A DNA stretch of 9,299 nt from an uncultured Coriobacteriaceae bacterium (GTDB taxonomy: Bacteria; Actinomycetota; Coriobacteriia; Coriobacteriales; QAMH01): contig CADBRF010000236.1 in NCBI GenBank assembly GCA_902796975.1, positions 1 to 9,299 on the forward strand. Direction: 5' to 3'. This document shows positions 1-6,158 of the stretch, piece by piece. Numbering within the stretch: the first letter of the stretch is position 1; each line of letters starts with the position of its first letter. The notes beneath the pieces are model-generated. The model made no database searches. It was not told the origin of the DNA and was given only the letters and a program-made list of their open reading frames with translations. Position numbers and translations under genes: made by a program.

Positions 1-806
1 CGCAGAGCAGGGCCGAGAACATTCGCGAGTTTTTCGGCGTCGTGCACGACTATGCTGATGCGCACCCTCTCGTCCCTGGAGATAATCCTGATGATGTCGA
101 ATCTTTCCACGAGCCTGAGCTGGCAGACTTCATGGAATGGTTAAGCCTCAGAACCGACCTCGATGAGTTGGGCGAAGAAGCCGATGAGGCCGTTACGATG
201 ATGACCGTGCATTCTGCGAAGGGCCTTGAGTTCGACGTTGTGTTCGTTGCTGGGATGGAAGAGACTATCTTCCCGCATCGGACCTCTATCATGGAGCATG
301 GAGTTGACGAGGAACGGCGTCTTGCCTATGTAGCTATCACTCGTGCGCGCAAGCGTCTCTACCTGACCCATGCGCAAACGCGTCGCATCTTCAACGACAT
401 GCAGGCAAACCCACGGTCGCGCTTTATCGCGGAGATGCCGGCGGGTCTGCTCGAGCACGTGGGAATCGGATCCCGTGGGCTTTCGGGCACAGGCTGGGAA
501 AAGCGCGGCGACCGCCGTGGCATCTCGGGGTCAGGCCGTGGCGAGGAAATGTATGGCGGGCGCGTCTATGGCAGCGGCGGCTACAGCGGTGCTGCTAAAC
601 AGGCGAAGGCCACGCATTCCACTGCAAGCGCCGGAATGAAAGTCGCCTCTGACAGTTTCGAAGTTGGCGATACGGTGGACCACAAGATGTTCGGAAAGGG
701 AAAAGTCGTCGCCGTCGACGGAGACAAGATTTCAGTCCATTTCTCCAAGAGTGGAAAGACGAAACGCCTTCTCAAAGGCTATGCACCGCTCGTGAAGATT
801 AAATAG
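1..806 (+). CDS. pcrA: ATP-dependent DNA helicase UvrD/PcrA, C-terminal part (5' end outside window)
   Basis: Superfamily 1A 3'-5' DNA helicase that unwinds DNA in repair and replication. The open frame runs from base 3 (bases 1-2 finish a codon) to TAG at 804-806, giving 267 residues and no start, so the N-terminal Walker A half is missing. Visible motifs, in fragment numbering: the SRAENIREF segment near residue 2, typical of the 2B/2A boundary; motif V, TVHSAKGLEF, at about 68-77; motif VI, EERRLAYVAITRAR, at about 103-116. A Gly/Ser/Arg/Tyr-rich, probably disordered linker covers about 154-218. The last 49 residues (FEVGDTVDHKMFGKGKV and on) match the Tudor-like tail by which PcrA binds RNA polymerase. 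A GTG at 42 could be mistaken for a start, but clear helicase sequence lies upstream of it. The tail favours PcrA over Rep; UvrD1 versus PcrA is only a naming choice. No convincing terminator with a T-tract follows. Confidence 0.95.
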   Translation, partial: QSRAENIREFFGVVHDYADAHPLVPGDNPDDVESFHEPELADFMEWLSLRTDLDELGEEADEAVTMMTVHSAKGLEFDVVFVAGMEETIFPHRTSIMEHGVDEERRLAYVAITRARKRLYLTHAQTRRIFNDMQANPRSRFIAEMPAGLLEHVGIGSRGLSGTGWEKRGDRRGISGSGRGEEMYGGRVYGSGGYSGAAKQAKATHSTASAGMKVASDSFEVGDTVDHKMFGKGKVVAVDGDKISVHFSKSGKTKRLLKGYAPLVKIK

Positions 807-841
807 TACTTGTCGGAGAACCGAAAAGGCCCCCAATGCAC

Positions 842-901
842 CATGACAGTTACCTCGTAGGCAATTGTCGTGTGAGGTTTTGACCACATCTTCACACGGC
901 A
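842..901 (+). other. Two overlapping, mutually exclusive potential hairpins in the pcrA-ppaC spacer
   Basis: Hairpin A pairs 842-851 (CATGACAGTT) with 863-872 (AATTGTCGTG): 10 pairs including two G-U, around an 11-base loop. Hairpin B pairs 866-877 with 890-901: 12 pairs including two G-U, with a perfect CGTGTGA/TCACACG core, around a 12-base loop. They share bases 866-872, so only one can form at a time. Neither is followed by a T-run, so neither is a standard intrinsic terminator. They lie upstream of the ppaC promoter and could only act in RNA reading through from pcrA, perhaps at its 3' end. This may be chance pairing. Confidence 0.3.
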
Positions 902-989
902 GCCGCCTGGATGCGGTCCTCATGTCTTGGTACTTGTTAGCGACATATTTGGCAGAGACAGGCTGCATGTATTCATTTGCGGAGCTCTG

Positions 990-1024
990 TTCCTGCCGGA
1001 ACGGTTTCATGGGTATAATCCCAT
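990..1024 (+). promoter_or_regulatory. Probable sigma-70-type promoter of ppaC with palindromic -10 region
   Basis: A perfect TATAAT lies at 1014-1019. It is bracketed by an exact inverted repeat, ATGGG at 1009-1013 and CCCAT at 1020-1024. The best -35 at 18-base spacing is TTCCTG at 990-995, a poor match to TTGACA. Transcription would begin near 1026, leaving a leader of about 29 bases before the ATG at 1055. The position and the consensus -10 support the call. The weak -35 suggests either an activator or a promoter of modest strength, and the flanking palindrome could be an operator. Confidence 0.65.
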
Positions 1025-1043
1025 CGTGGCTTTAACCAAATGC

Positions 1044-1050
1044 GAAGGAG
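1044..1050 (+). promoter_or_regulatory. Ribosome binding site that fixes the ppaC start
   Basis: GAAGGAG lies four bases before the ATG at 1055. An in-frame upstream ATG at 1040 overlaps this site and has no Shine-Dalgarno of its own, so 1055 is the better start. It also gives the N-terminus MAQILVMGHLNPD, which puts the first metal ligand at residue 9 as in the characterised family members. Confidence 0.8.
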
Positions 1051-1054
1051 AATC

Positions 1055-1981
1055 ATGGCTCAGATTTTAGTTATGGGACATCTCAATCCCGATAATGACG
1101 CAATTATGTCGGCATACACGTTCGCTCAGCTCAAGAACATGACCGACTCTGAGAACGAGTACAAAGCTGTCCGTCTCGGGCCCCTGCCAGCAGAAAGCGC
1201 AATGATTTTCGAGGAGAACGGGTTGACTCCTCCCGAGCTCATCGACCATGTCGAGGAGGGCCAGAAGGTCATCTTGACAGATCACAATGAGTTGGGTCAG
1301 GCGGTCAAGGGCATCGAGAACGCCGAGGTCATTGAGGTTATCGATCATCACCGTATTGCCGACCTCTCCACCGCAGCACCTATCACCTTCATCAACATGC
1401 CCTGGGGTTCGACGTGCACCGTCGTCGCTCATCTCTATGATTACTATGGAATCGCCCTCGACAAGGCGACTGCCTCCTGTCTGCTCTCTGCAATGCTCAC
1501 CGACACCGTCATTCTCAAGTCTCCGACGGCGACCGATATTGACAGGAAGACGGTCGAGAAACTCGCCGGAATCATTGGCGAGGACTACACCAAGTTTGGC
1601 ATGCGTGTTTTCAAATCTCGCGGTGGCGATGACGATGTCACTGCTGAGGAGATCTGCACGCGCGATTCGAAGGAGTTCAACTTCGGCGGCAAGAAGGTCT
1701 GGATTGCCCAGTATGAGACCATCGACCTCGAAGGGCTGAGGGCTCGCACGGCTGAAATAACTGGAGAAGTCCAGAAGATTCAGAAGGAAAAGGGTTATGA
1801 CGCGGCTCTCATGCTGCTCACCGATATCCTCGTCGAGGGCAGTGATTTCATTGCCGCTGGTGATGTCGCCTTCATCGAAGACGCCTTTGGCATTTCCTTT
1901 GCAGAGGGCCCGGTTTGGATGCCTGGCGTCCTGAGCCGTAAAAAGCAGGTTGCAGCCAAGCTCATCGAGTACGCTGGCTAG
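1055..1981 (+). CDS. ppaC: Manganese-dependent inorganic pyrophosphatase (family II, DHH superfamily)
   Basis: Cytosolic enzyme that hydrolyses pyrophosphate to two phosphates, pulling biosynthetic reactions such as tRNA charging forward. The 308-residue length is that of family II PPases without the regulatory CBS/DRTGG insertion. The metal site is complete: GHLNPDNDA at 8-16 (His9, Asp13, Asp15), TDHNE at 75-79 (Asp76), the DHH signature VIDHHR at 95-100 (His98, His99), and Asp150 in LLSAMLTDT. The C-terminal DHHA2 domain (about 190-308) carries the substrate-binding SRKKQ at 294-298. The chain then ends VAAKLIEYAG, lacking the VVPPL-type ending common in Firmicutes members. The gene has its own promoter and is followed in the same frame by the mscS-like gene only 9 bases beyond the stop. 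Family assignment is firm. Confidence 0.97.
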   Translation: MAQILVMGHLNPDNDAIMSAYTFAQLKNMTDSENEYKAVRLGPLPAESAMIFEENGLTPPELIDHVEEGQKVILTDHNELGQAVKGIENAEVIEVIDHHRIADLSTAAPITFINMPWGSTCTVVAHLYDYYGIALDKATASCLLSAMLTDTVILKSPTATDIDRKTVEKLAGIIGEDYTKFGMRVFKSRGGDDDVTAEEICTRDSKEFNFGGKKVWIAQYETIDLEGLRARTAEITGEVQKIQKEKGYDAALMLLTDILVEGSDFIAAGDVAFIEDAFGISFAEGPVWMPGVLSRKKQVAAKLIEYAG

Positions 1982-1990
1982 GGCTGTCTC

Positions 1991-2785
1991 TTGGATATTT
2001 CCTCTTCGAGCGCCTTCTCCTTGGGCGGATATATCGGAGTCATCGTTTCCCTGTGCGTCATTCTCGTGGCGACCTTTGTCGTTGGCAAAATCGCCACGAG
2101 AATCCTTCGCAAAGTTCTTAAAGAGGCGACGGACGGTCAGGTTGGTGGCTCGATTCTCAAGAACATCCTGCTTTTCGCCATTTGGGCGATTGGCATAGGC
2201 CTAGCTGCCAAATGGTGCTTCGGATTCGACCTTACCGTCATCTGGGGCGCCCTTGGGATTGGTGGTATCGCTCTCTCTTTGGGTTTGCAATCCACCATCT
2301 CCGATCTTATCGGCGGCCTGCAGATGTCTCTGAACCCCGAAGTTGGGGTAGGGGATTATGTCACCCTTGGCAACGGCATTTCGGGCGAAGTCAAGGATAT
2401 CGACTGGCGCTCCATCACCGTGGAAGATGAACTCGGCAACAAGAGCCTTGTTCCCAATAACGTTTTCAGGTCAACTGCAGTGACCGTGCTTACGGACTAC
2501 CAGTGCGTGACAACACCCCTCGTGTTATCTCGCACATGCGATGTCGATAGGGTCAAGCGCGAGCTCCCTCAGATTGTCATGGACGCTCTTGTTCAAAAGG
2601 ATATGAACTTCGAGAACAAGATGCCCTCTCTTGTGCTCTCTGGCGTCGAAATGGCAGGGCTTTCGGGTAAGCTCTTTTCATATGTCAAGCGGTCGTTTAC
2701 CACCTCTGCTGTCAACAATGTGGCGATGTCCGCAGCTCTCGATTACCTTCGGGAAAACGACGCGCTCGGGTCAATCGAAGCGTAA
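1991..2785 (+). CDS. Small-conductance mechanosensitive channel, MscS family
   Basis: Predicted inner-membrane channel that opens under membrane tension to release solutes during hypo-osmotic shock. It has 264 residues, close to a minimal three-helix MscS protein. TM1 spans about 13-36 and TM2 about 55-76. The pore-lining TM3 (about 82-112) is rich in small residues, including GALGIGGIALSLGLQ, and is followed by the family's DLIGGL stretch. The beta domain at about 116-165 reads VGVGDYVTL, then GEVKDIDWRSITVEDELGN and LVPNNVF, a classic MscS pattern. An alpha/beta C-terminal domain completes it. The start is uncertain. TTG at 1991 has AGGG at 1980-1983 seven bases upstream, overlapping the ppaC stop, which suggests translational coupling. 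TTG at 2021 is the next in-frame choice but would cut into TM1. The gene is probably cotranscribed with ppaC, and a terminator follows. Confidence 0.9.
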   Translation: MDISSSSAFSLGGYIGVIVSLCVILVATFVVGKIATRILRKVLKEATDGQVGGSILKNILLFAIWAIGIGLAAKWCFGFDLTVIWGALGIGGIALSLGLQSTISDLIGGLQMSLNPEVGVGDYVTLGNGISGEVKDIDWRSITVEDELGNKSLVPNNVFRSTAVTVLTDYQCVTTPLVLSRTCDVDRVKRELPQIVMDALVQKDMNFENKMPSLVLSGVEMAGLSGKLFSYVKRSFTTSAVNNVAMSAALDYLRENDALGSIEA

Positions 2786-2809
2786 TGAGTTTTAGCTCTG
2801 AGTTCTAGA

Positions 2810-2852
2810 AAAATGGCGTCTCTCTCGACATAAGGGACGTCATTTTGTTGTT
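2810..2852 (+). terminator. Intrinsic terminator after the mscS-like gene
   Basis: The stem pairs 2810-2822 (AAAATGGCGTCTC) with 2834-2846 (GGGACGTCATTTT): 13 pairs, two of them G-U, around an 11-base loop. TTTTGTTGTT at 2843-2852 supplies the U-rich tail. The A-run on the left arm would give a shorter U-tract on the opposite strand, but no minus-strand gene points towards it. It separates the ppaC-mscS unit from the argS operon. Confidence 0.8.
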
Positions 2853-2871
2853 ATGGAGCAACCACCCTCTG

Positions 2872-2926
2872 CTGTGTTACAACTGGCGAAAACACAGGTG
2901 GGCCTAGTGTCCAATCATCCGCCAGT
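2872..2926 (+). repeat. Cluster of overlapping inverted repeats upstream of the argS promoter
   Basis: Three dyads interlock here. CTGTGTT at 2872-2878 and AACACAG at 2891-2897 are exact complements separated by 12 bases. ACTGGCG at 2882-2888 and CGCCAGT at 2920-2926 are exact complements separated by 31 bases. ACACAGG at 2892-2898 pairs with CCTAGTGT at 2903-2910, with one bulged A and a TGGG loop. The first and third compete for 2892-2897; the second and third nest. The cluster lies just upstream of the -10, and its last arm reaches the extended -10 TG. It therefore looks more like a DNA operator region than a transcribed leader, unless a second promoter lies further upstream. Confidence 0.45.
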
Positions 2927-2934
2927 GCTATAAA
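2926..2934 (+). promoter_or_regulatory. Probable extended -10 promoter of the argS-lysA-hom-gatCAB operon
   Basis: TGC followed by TATAAA at 2929-2934 forms an extended -10 element. The hexamer 17 bases upstream (AGTGTC, 2906-2911) is a poor -35, which extended -10 promoters tolerate. Transcription would begin near 2941, giving a leader of about 54 bases before the argS GTG. No other promoter-like site was seen in the short junctions downstream, so this may serve the whole operon. Confidence 0.55.
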
Positions 2935-2958
2935 ATTCAAGTTTGTTGTAAATAACGA

Positions 2959-2988
2959 GCTCACGCTGCCCCGCAGCTTGAAAGGAGC
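2959..2988 (+). other. Leader hairpin next to the argS Shine-Dalgarno
   Basis: GCTGC at 2965-2969 pairs with GCAGC at 2973-2977 around a CCC loop, ending three bases before the Shine-Dalgarno. An outer helix of GCTC (2959-2962) with GAGC (2985-2988) could cover the 3' half of that site. The pairing is short and may be fortuitous, but its position would let it lower argS translation. Confidence 0.3.
2981..2987 (+). promoter_or_regulatory. Ribosome binding site that fixes the argS GTG start
   Basis: AAAGGAG stands seven bases before GTG at 2995. An ATG at 2991 sits closer but is in another frame and meets TAA after three codons, so GTG 2995 is the argS start. The decoy ATG overlaps the true start region. 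Confidence 0.85.
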
Positions 2989-2994
2989 GCATGC

Positions 2995-4752
2995 GTGCGT
3001 AATCTGGTTGAAAATCGCATTATCGATGCCCTGCAGAAGGCCATTGACGCAAACGAGCTGTCCATCGAGACCATCCCGGACGCGAGCGTGGAGCGCCCGC
3101 GCGACCTATCCCATGGCGATTGGGCATCTTCGGTTGCGATGAAGCTTGCAAGGCAGGCTCATATGAACCCGCGTGCAATAGCGCAGATTATCGTCGACAA
3201 GATTGAGACCGACGAGTACGTTTCGTCCGTGGAAATCGCCGGTCCTGGTTTCATTAACTTCACTCTCACGCCTGCAGCTCTGCAGAGTGTCTTCTCAACC
3301 GTTCGCGCCGAGGGCGCTGCTTATGGCAGAGGGCATGAGGGGGACGGCAAGCGCATCGATCTTGAATTCATTTCAGCGAACCCTACTGGCCCCATGCATG
3401 TCGGACATGGCCGCTGGGCTGCCTTGGGCGATGCCATGGCGAACGTGCTCTCCTTCGCTGGGTACGACGTTACCCGCGAGTTCTATATCAACGACGCGGG
3501 CAACCAAATGAACATCTTCGCCATGAGCGTCAGCATGCGCTATATGCAGATTGCGCGCCTTGTGGGCGAGGGCAAGTCGGTACAGGGTGCTGTGGAAGAG
3601 ATTCTCGCCAATGCAGAAGAGTACCGCGCCGAGCTCCCTGAGAACTGCTACGCTGGTGCCTATATCGTCGATATCGCAGCCAAGATATACGATGCAGAAG
3701 GAGATTCCTGGCTTGCCTCCGAGGAATCCGAGCGTGAGACCCATTTCCGCGAGATTGCCTATACCACGGTGCTCGCGCATGTGAAATCTGTCCTCAAACA
3801 CTTTGGCCTGAAATTCGATGTCTGGTTCTCAGAGCGGACACTTCACACGAAAGACGAATCAGGCGAAAGCATGATTTCCCAAGCCATCGAGAAACTCGAC
3901 GAGAAGGGGTATATCTATAAAAAAGACGGCGCCACATGGTTCGAGACCACCAAGTTCGGTGACGACAAGGACCGCGTTCTCGTCAAAGCCGATGGCGCAT
4001 ATACCTATTTCGCACCAGATATCGCCTACCATAAGAACAAGCTCGATCGCGGTTTCGATCGCTGTATCGATATCCTGGGAGCAGACCATCACGGGTATAT
4101 CAAGCGCATCCAATCTGTTGGGCACGTGTTTGGTCATCCCGGCCAGCCGGAAATCGTCATCGGCCAGCTCGTGAACCTCTTCCGCGACGGTGCTCCCGTT
4201 CGTATGTCAAAGCGTACCGGTGAAATGGTCTCCTTCGAAGAACTCATTGATATGGTTGGTGTGGATGCGACGCGCTATCTCATGCTCTCTCGTTCGACCG
4301 ATCAGGTAATCGATTTCGATATCGAGCAGGCGAAAAGACAGGATTCCTCGAATCCCGTGTACTACGTGCAATACGCGCATGCTCGTATCTGTTCTATTCT
4401 CCGCAAGGCCGCAGAAGTGGAGGAGGGCTCTCCTGATGAGCTCGTGCGCGAACTCATTCCCAGTGGTGTAGACCTTTCACTGCTCACTGATGAATCCGAG
4501 CTTGCTCTTGCACGCAAGATTGACGAGTTCTCGGAAGTCTGTGCCGGCTGCGCACGCGACCTCGCTCCCTTCAGGCTCACGCACTACAGCGAGGAACTGG
4601 CTGCTTCGTTCCACCAGTTCTATACCCGGGTGCATGTGCTCACCGATGATCCTACTTTGACCGCGGCACGCCTTGCCGTCGTCGATGCAACGCGTATAGT
4701 GCTCGAATCTGCTCTGCACTTGCTCGGCGTATCTGCCCCAGAACGTATGTAG
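2995..4752 (+). CDS. argS: Arginyl-tRNA synthetase
   Basis: Class Ia aminoacyl-tRNA synthetase that joins arginine to tRNA(Arg) using ATP, in the cytosol. It has 585 residues, a normal length. The N-terminal Add-1 domain (about 1-110) recognises the tRNA D-loop and includes the usual VSSVEIAGPGFINF-type stretch. The HIGH motif appears as HVGH at 135-138 within EFISANPTGPMHVGHGRWA. INDAGNQM at 165-172 and LGADHHGYI at 361-369 are typical ArgS sequences. The KMSKS loop is RMSKR at 403-407, a degenerate form seen in many ArgS. The anticodon-binding DALR domain begins near 453 (NPVYYVQYAHARICSILRKA) and ends in the usual ALHLLGV near residue 573. It is the first gene of the operon; lysA begins 13 bases after its TAG. 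Confidence 0.97.
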   Translation: MRNLVENRIIDALQKAIDANELSIETIPDASVERPRDLSHGDWASSVAMKLARQAHMNPRAIAQIIVDKIETDEYVSSVEIAGPGFINFTLTPAALQSVFSTVRAEGAAYGRGHEGDGKRIDLEFISANPTGPMHVGHGRWAALGDAMANVLSFAGYDVTREFYINDAGNQMNIFAMSVSMRYMQIARLVGEGKSVQGAVEEILANAEEYRAELPENCYAGAYIVDIAAKIYDAEGDSWLASEESERETHFREIAYTTVLAHVKSVLKHFGLKFDVWFSERTLHTKDESGESMISQAIEKLDEKGYIYKKDGATWFETTKFGDDKDRVLVKADGAYTYFAPDIAYHKNKLDRGFDRCIDILGADHHGYIKRIQSVGHVFGHPGQPEIVIGQLVNLFRDGAPVRMSKRTGEMVSFEELIDMVGVDATRYLMLSRSTDQVIDFDIEQAKRQDSSNPVYYVQYAHARICSILRKAAEVEEGSPDELVRELIPSGVDLSLLTDESELALARKIDEFSEVCAGCARDLAPFRLTHYSEELAASFHQFYTRVHVLTDDPTLTAARLAVVDATRIVLESALHLLGVSAPERM

Positions 4753-4765
4753 GAGAGGATCTGTC

Positions 4766-6124
4766 ATGTCTATTGCTCCAGAGAGAGAACACATCGCACC
4801 AGACAATCTAAAAGCCGTCGATTTGCTCAAGGTGGCCCCCAGTTCCATGCAGATCACGGGTGGCAAGGTGACCATCGGCGGTGTTGACCTTCTCGATATC
4901 GCCCGCGATTATGGCACAGCGCTCTTCGTCTACGATGAGCAGCATATTCGTCGTCAGCTCCGCGAGTATGTGCGTCAGTTTGCCTCCTGCTATCCGCAGA
5001 GCCATATCGTCTACGCTGCAAAGGCTTTCTGCTCGGTTGCCATGGACCATATCGTTGCCGAGGAAGGATGCCTCGTCGATGTGGCATCCGGCGGTGAGCT
5101 CGCCTTTGCGAAAGCGGCGAGTTTCCCCATGGACCGGGTCCTTTCCCAAGGAAACAACAAGACGCCCCGCGAAATTGCAGAATGCGTGGATGCAGGCGTG
5201 CGTTGCTTTGTTGTCGATACGCATGAAGAGCTCGAACGCATCTCCGCGTATGCTCTGGAAAATGGGAAGGTACAGCCTGTCGTCCTCCGCATTTGCCCGG
5301 GCATCGAGGCTGACACTCATGCCTACATTCAGACGGCAAATGAAGACTCGAAGTTTGGTTTCAATATTCGCAACGGAGCTGCTGAGGAGGCAACTAAGCT
5401 TGCGCTGAGCCTCGAGGGCGTGGAACTTGTCGGGTATCACTGCCACATTGGCTCGCAGATTTTCGAGCTCAAATCCTATGTCGAGGCAATTGGGACCATG
5501 TTCGCCTATATGAACTATATCAGGACCGAATATGGCTTCGTCGCCAAGAATCTCGACCTCGGCGGTGGCCTTGGAATCGCCTACACCATTTACGACAGCC
5601 CGTCCACTATCGCGCAGCTCGCACAGGCAATTGCAGGTGCTGTACATGATAATTGCGCCCATTACGACTACCCGTACCCGGATCTCTATGTCGAGCCCGG
5701 CCGCTCTATTGTGGCAAACGCTGGTATTACGCTTTATACCGTTGGGTCGGTAAAGGAAAATCCCGGAATCTGTACGTATGTCGCCGTCGATGGTGGCATG
5801 ACCGATAACATCCGCACGGCTCTCTACGGATCCAAATACGAGGCATTCGTGGTGAACAGAGCTGACGAACCTCGTTCGATAATTTGCGACGTCGTGGGCA
5901 AGCACTGTGAATCAGGCGACGTCATCGTGAAGAACCGCTCGCTTCAGAAATGCAAGCCAGGCGATATCATCTGCGTTCTTGGCACTGGCGCTTACTGTAA
6001 CGAGATGGCAAGCAATTACAACAAACAGGTTCGTCCGGGCATCGTCATGGTGTCAAATGGGGAAGTGAGAGAAATCGTCCGTCGCGAGACCTATGAGGAC
6101 CTTCTTCGTCGAGAGGTCCTGTAG
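4766..6124 (+). CDS. lysA: Diaminopimelate decarboxylase
   Basis: PLP-dependent fold-III decarboxylase that converts meso-diaminopimelate to L-lysine plus CO2, the last step of lysine synthesis. Of the 452 residues, about 1-30 form an N-terminal extension before the conserved core. The PLP lysine is Lys86 in VYAAKAFCS. Other hallmarks are HCHIGSQ at 225-231, the phosphate-binding LDLGGGLGIAY at 263-273, EPGR at 310-313, DGGMTDNIR at 342-350, CESGD at 381-385 (its cysteine completes the neighbouring active site of the dimer), and GAYCNEMASNYN at 408-419 with the substrate-contacting Tyr410. ATG 4766 is preceded by GGAGAGG at 4752-4758, which overlaps the argS stop and supports this start. The full motif set makes DapDC far more likely than ornithine or arginine decarboxylase. 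The gene lies between argS and hom, an order familiar in actinobacteria. Confidence 0.97.
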   Translation: MSIAPEREHIAPDNLKAVDLLKVAPSSMQITGGKVTIGGVDLLDIARDYGTALFVYDEQHIRRQLREYVRQFASCYPQSHIVYAAKAFCSVAMDHIVAEEGCLVDVASGGELAFAKAASFPMDRVLSQGNNKTPREIAECVDAGVRCFVVDTHEELERISAYALENGKVQPVVLRICPGIEADTHAYIQTANEDSKFGFNIRNGAAEEATKLALSLEGVELVGYHCHIGSQIFELKSYVEAIGTMFAYMNYIRTEYGFVAKNLDLGGGLGIAYTIYDSPSTIAQLAQAIAGAVHDNCAHYDYPYPDLYVEPGRSIVANAGITLYTVGSVKENPGICTYVAVDGGMTDNIRTALYGSKYEAFVVNRADEPRSIICDVVGKHCESGDVIVKNRSLQKCKPGDIICVLGTGAYCNEMASNYNKQVRPGIVMVSNGEVREIVRRETYEDLLRREVL

Positions 6125-6141
6125 ATTTCGAATAGTGGAGA

Positions 6142-6148
6142 AAGAAGG
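6142..6148 (+). promoter_or_regulatory. Ribosome binding site supporting the hom ATG at 6159
   Basis: AAGAAGG lies ten bases before ATG 6159. Longer in-frame starts exist, ATG 6093 inside lysA and GTG 6135. They would add 22 or 8 residues ahead of the Rossmann strand, with no conserved sequence and no good Shine-Dalgarno. Confidence 0.6.
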
Positions 6149-6158
6149 CGAGCTCATC

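Noticed and set aside
822..840. AAAAGGCCCCC as a terminator after pcrA
   Set aside because: It looks like the left arm of a typical terminator, but no complementary GGGGCC and no T-run occurs in the spacer.
880..885. TTGACC as a -35 box in the pcrA-ppaC spacer
   Set aside because: It matches five of six consensus positions, but no -10-like hexamer lies 16-18 bases downstream, and it falls in the hairpin loop.
732..1010. 92-codon minus-strand open frame covering the pcrA-ppaC spacer
   Set aside because: It overlaps the conserved end of pcrA, its product is not recognisable, and no convincing ribosome site was seen. It could be an unannotated small gene, but nothing supports it beyond the open frame.
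2929..2945. Possible ArgR (arginine repressor) box around ATTCA near the argS -10
   Set aside because: Only one half-site-like ATTCA is present, without the facing TGAAT half, so it does not make an ARG box.
2941..2994. T-box riboswitch upstream of argS
   Set aside because: The expected leader is only about 54 bases. It lacks the conserved T-box sequence, and no terminator/antiterminator pair follows it.
4808..5905. 365-codon open frame on the minus strand across lysA
   Set aside because: It is entirely antisense to a gene with every catalytic motif intact. Its translation is not recognisable as any family and no Shine-Dalgarno was evident. Long antisense frames are common opposite biased coding sequence.
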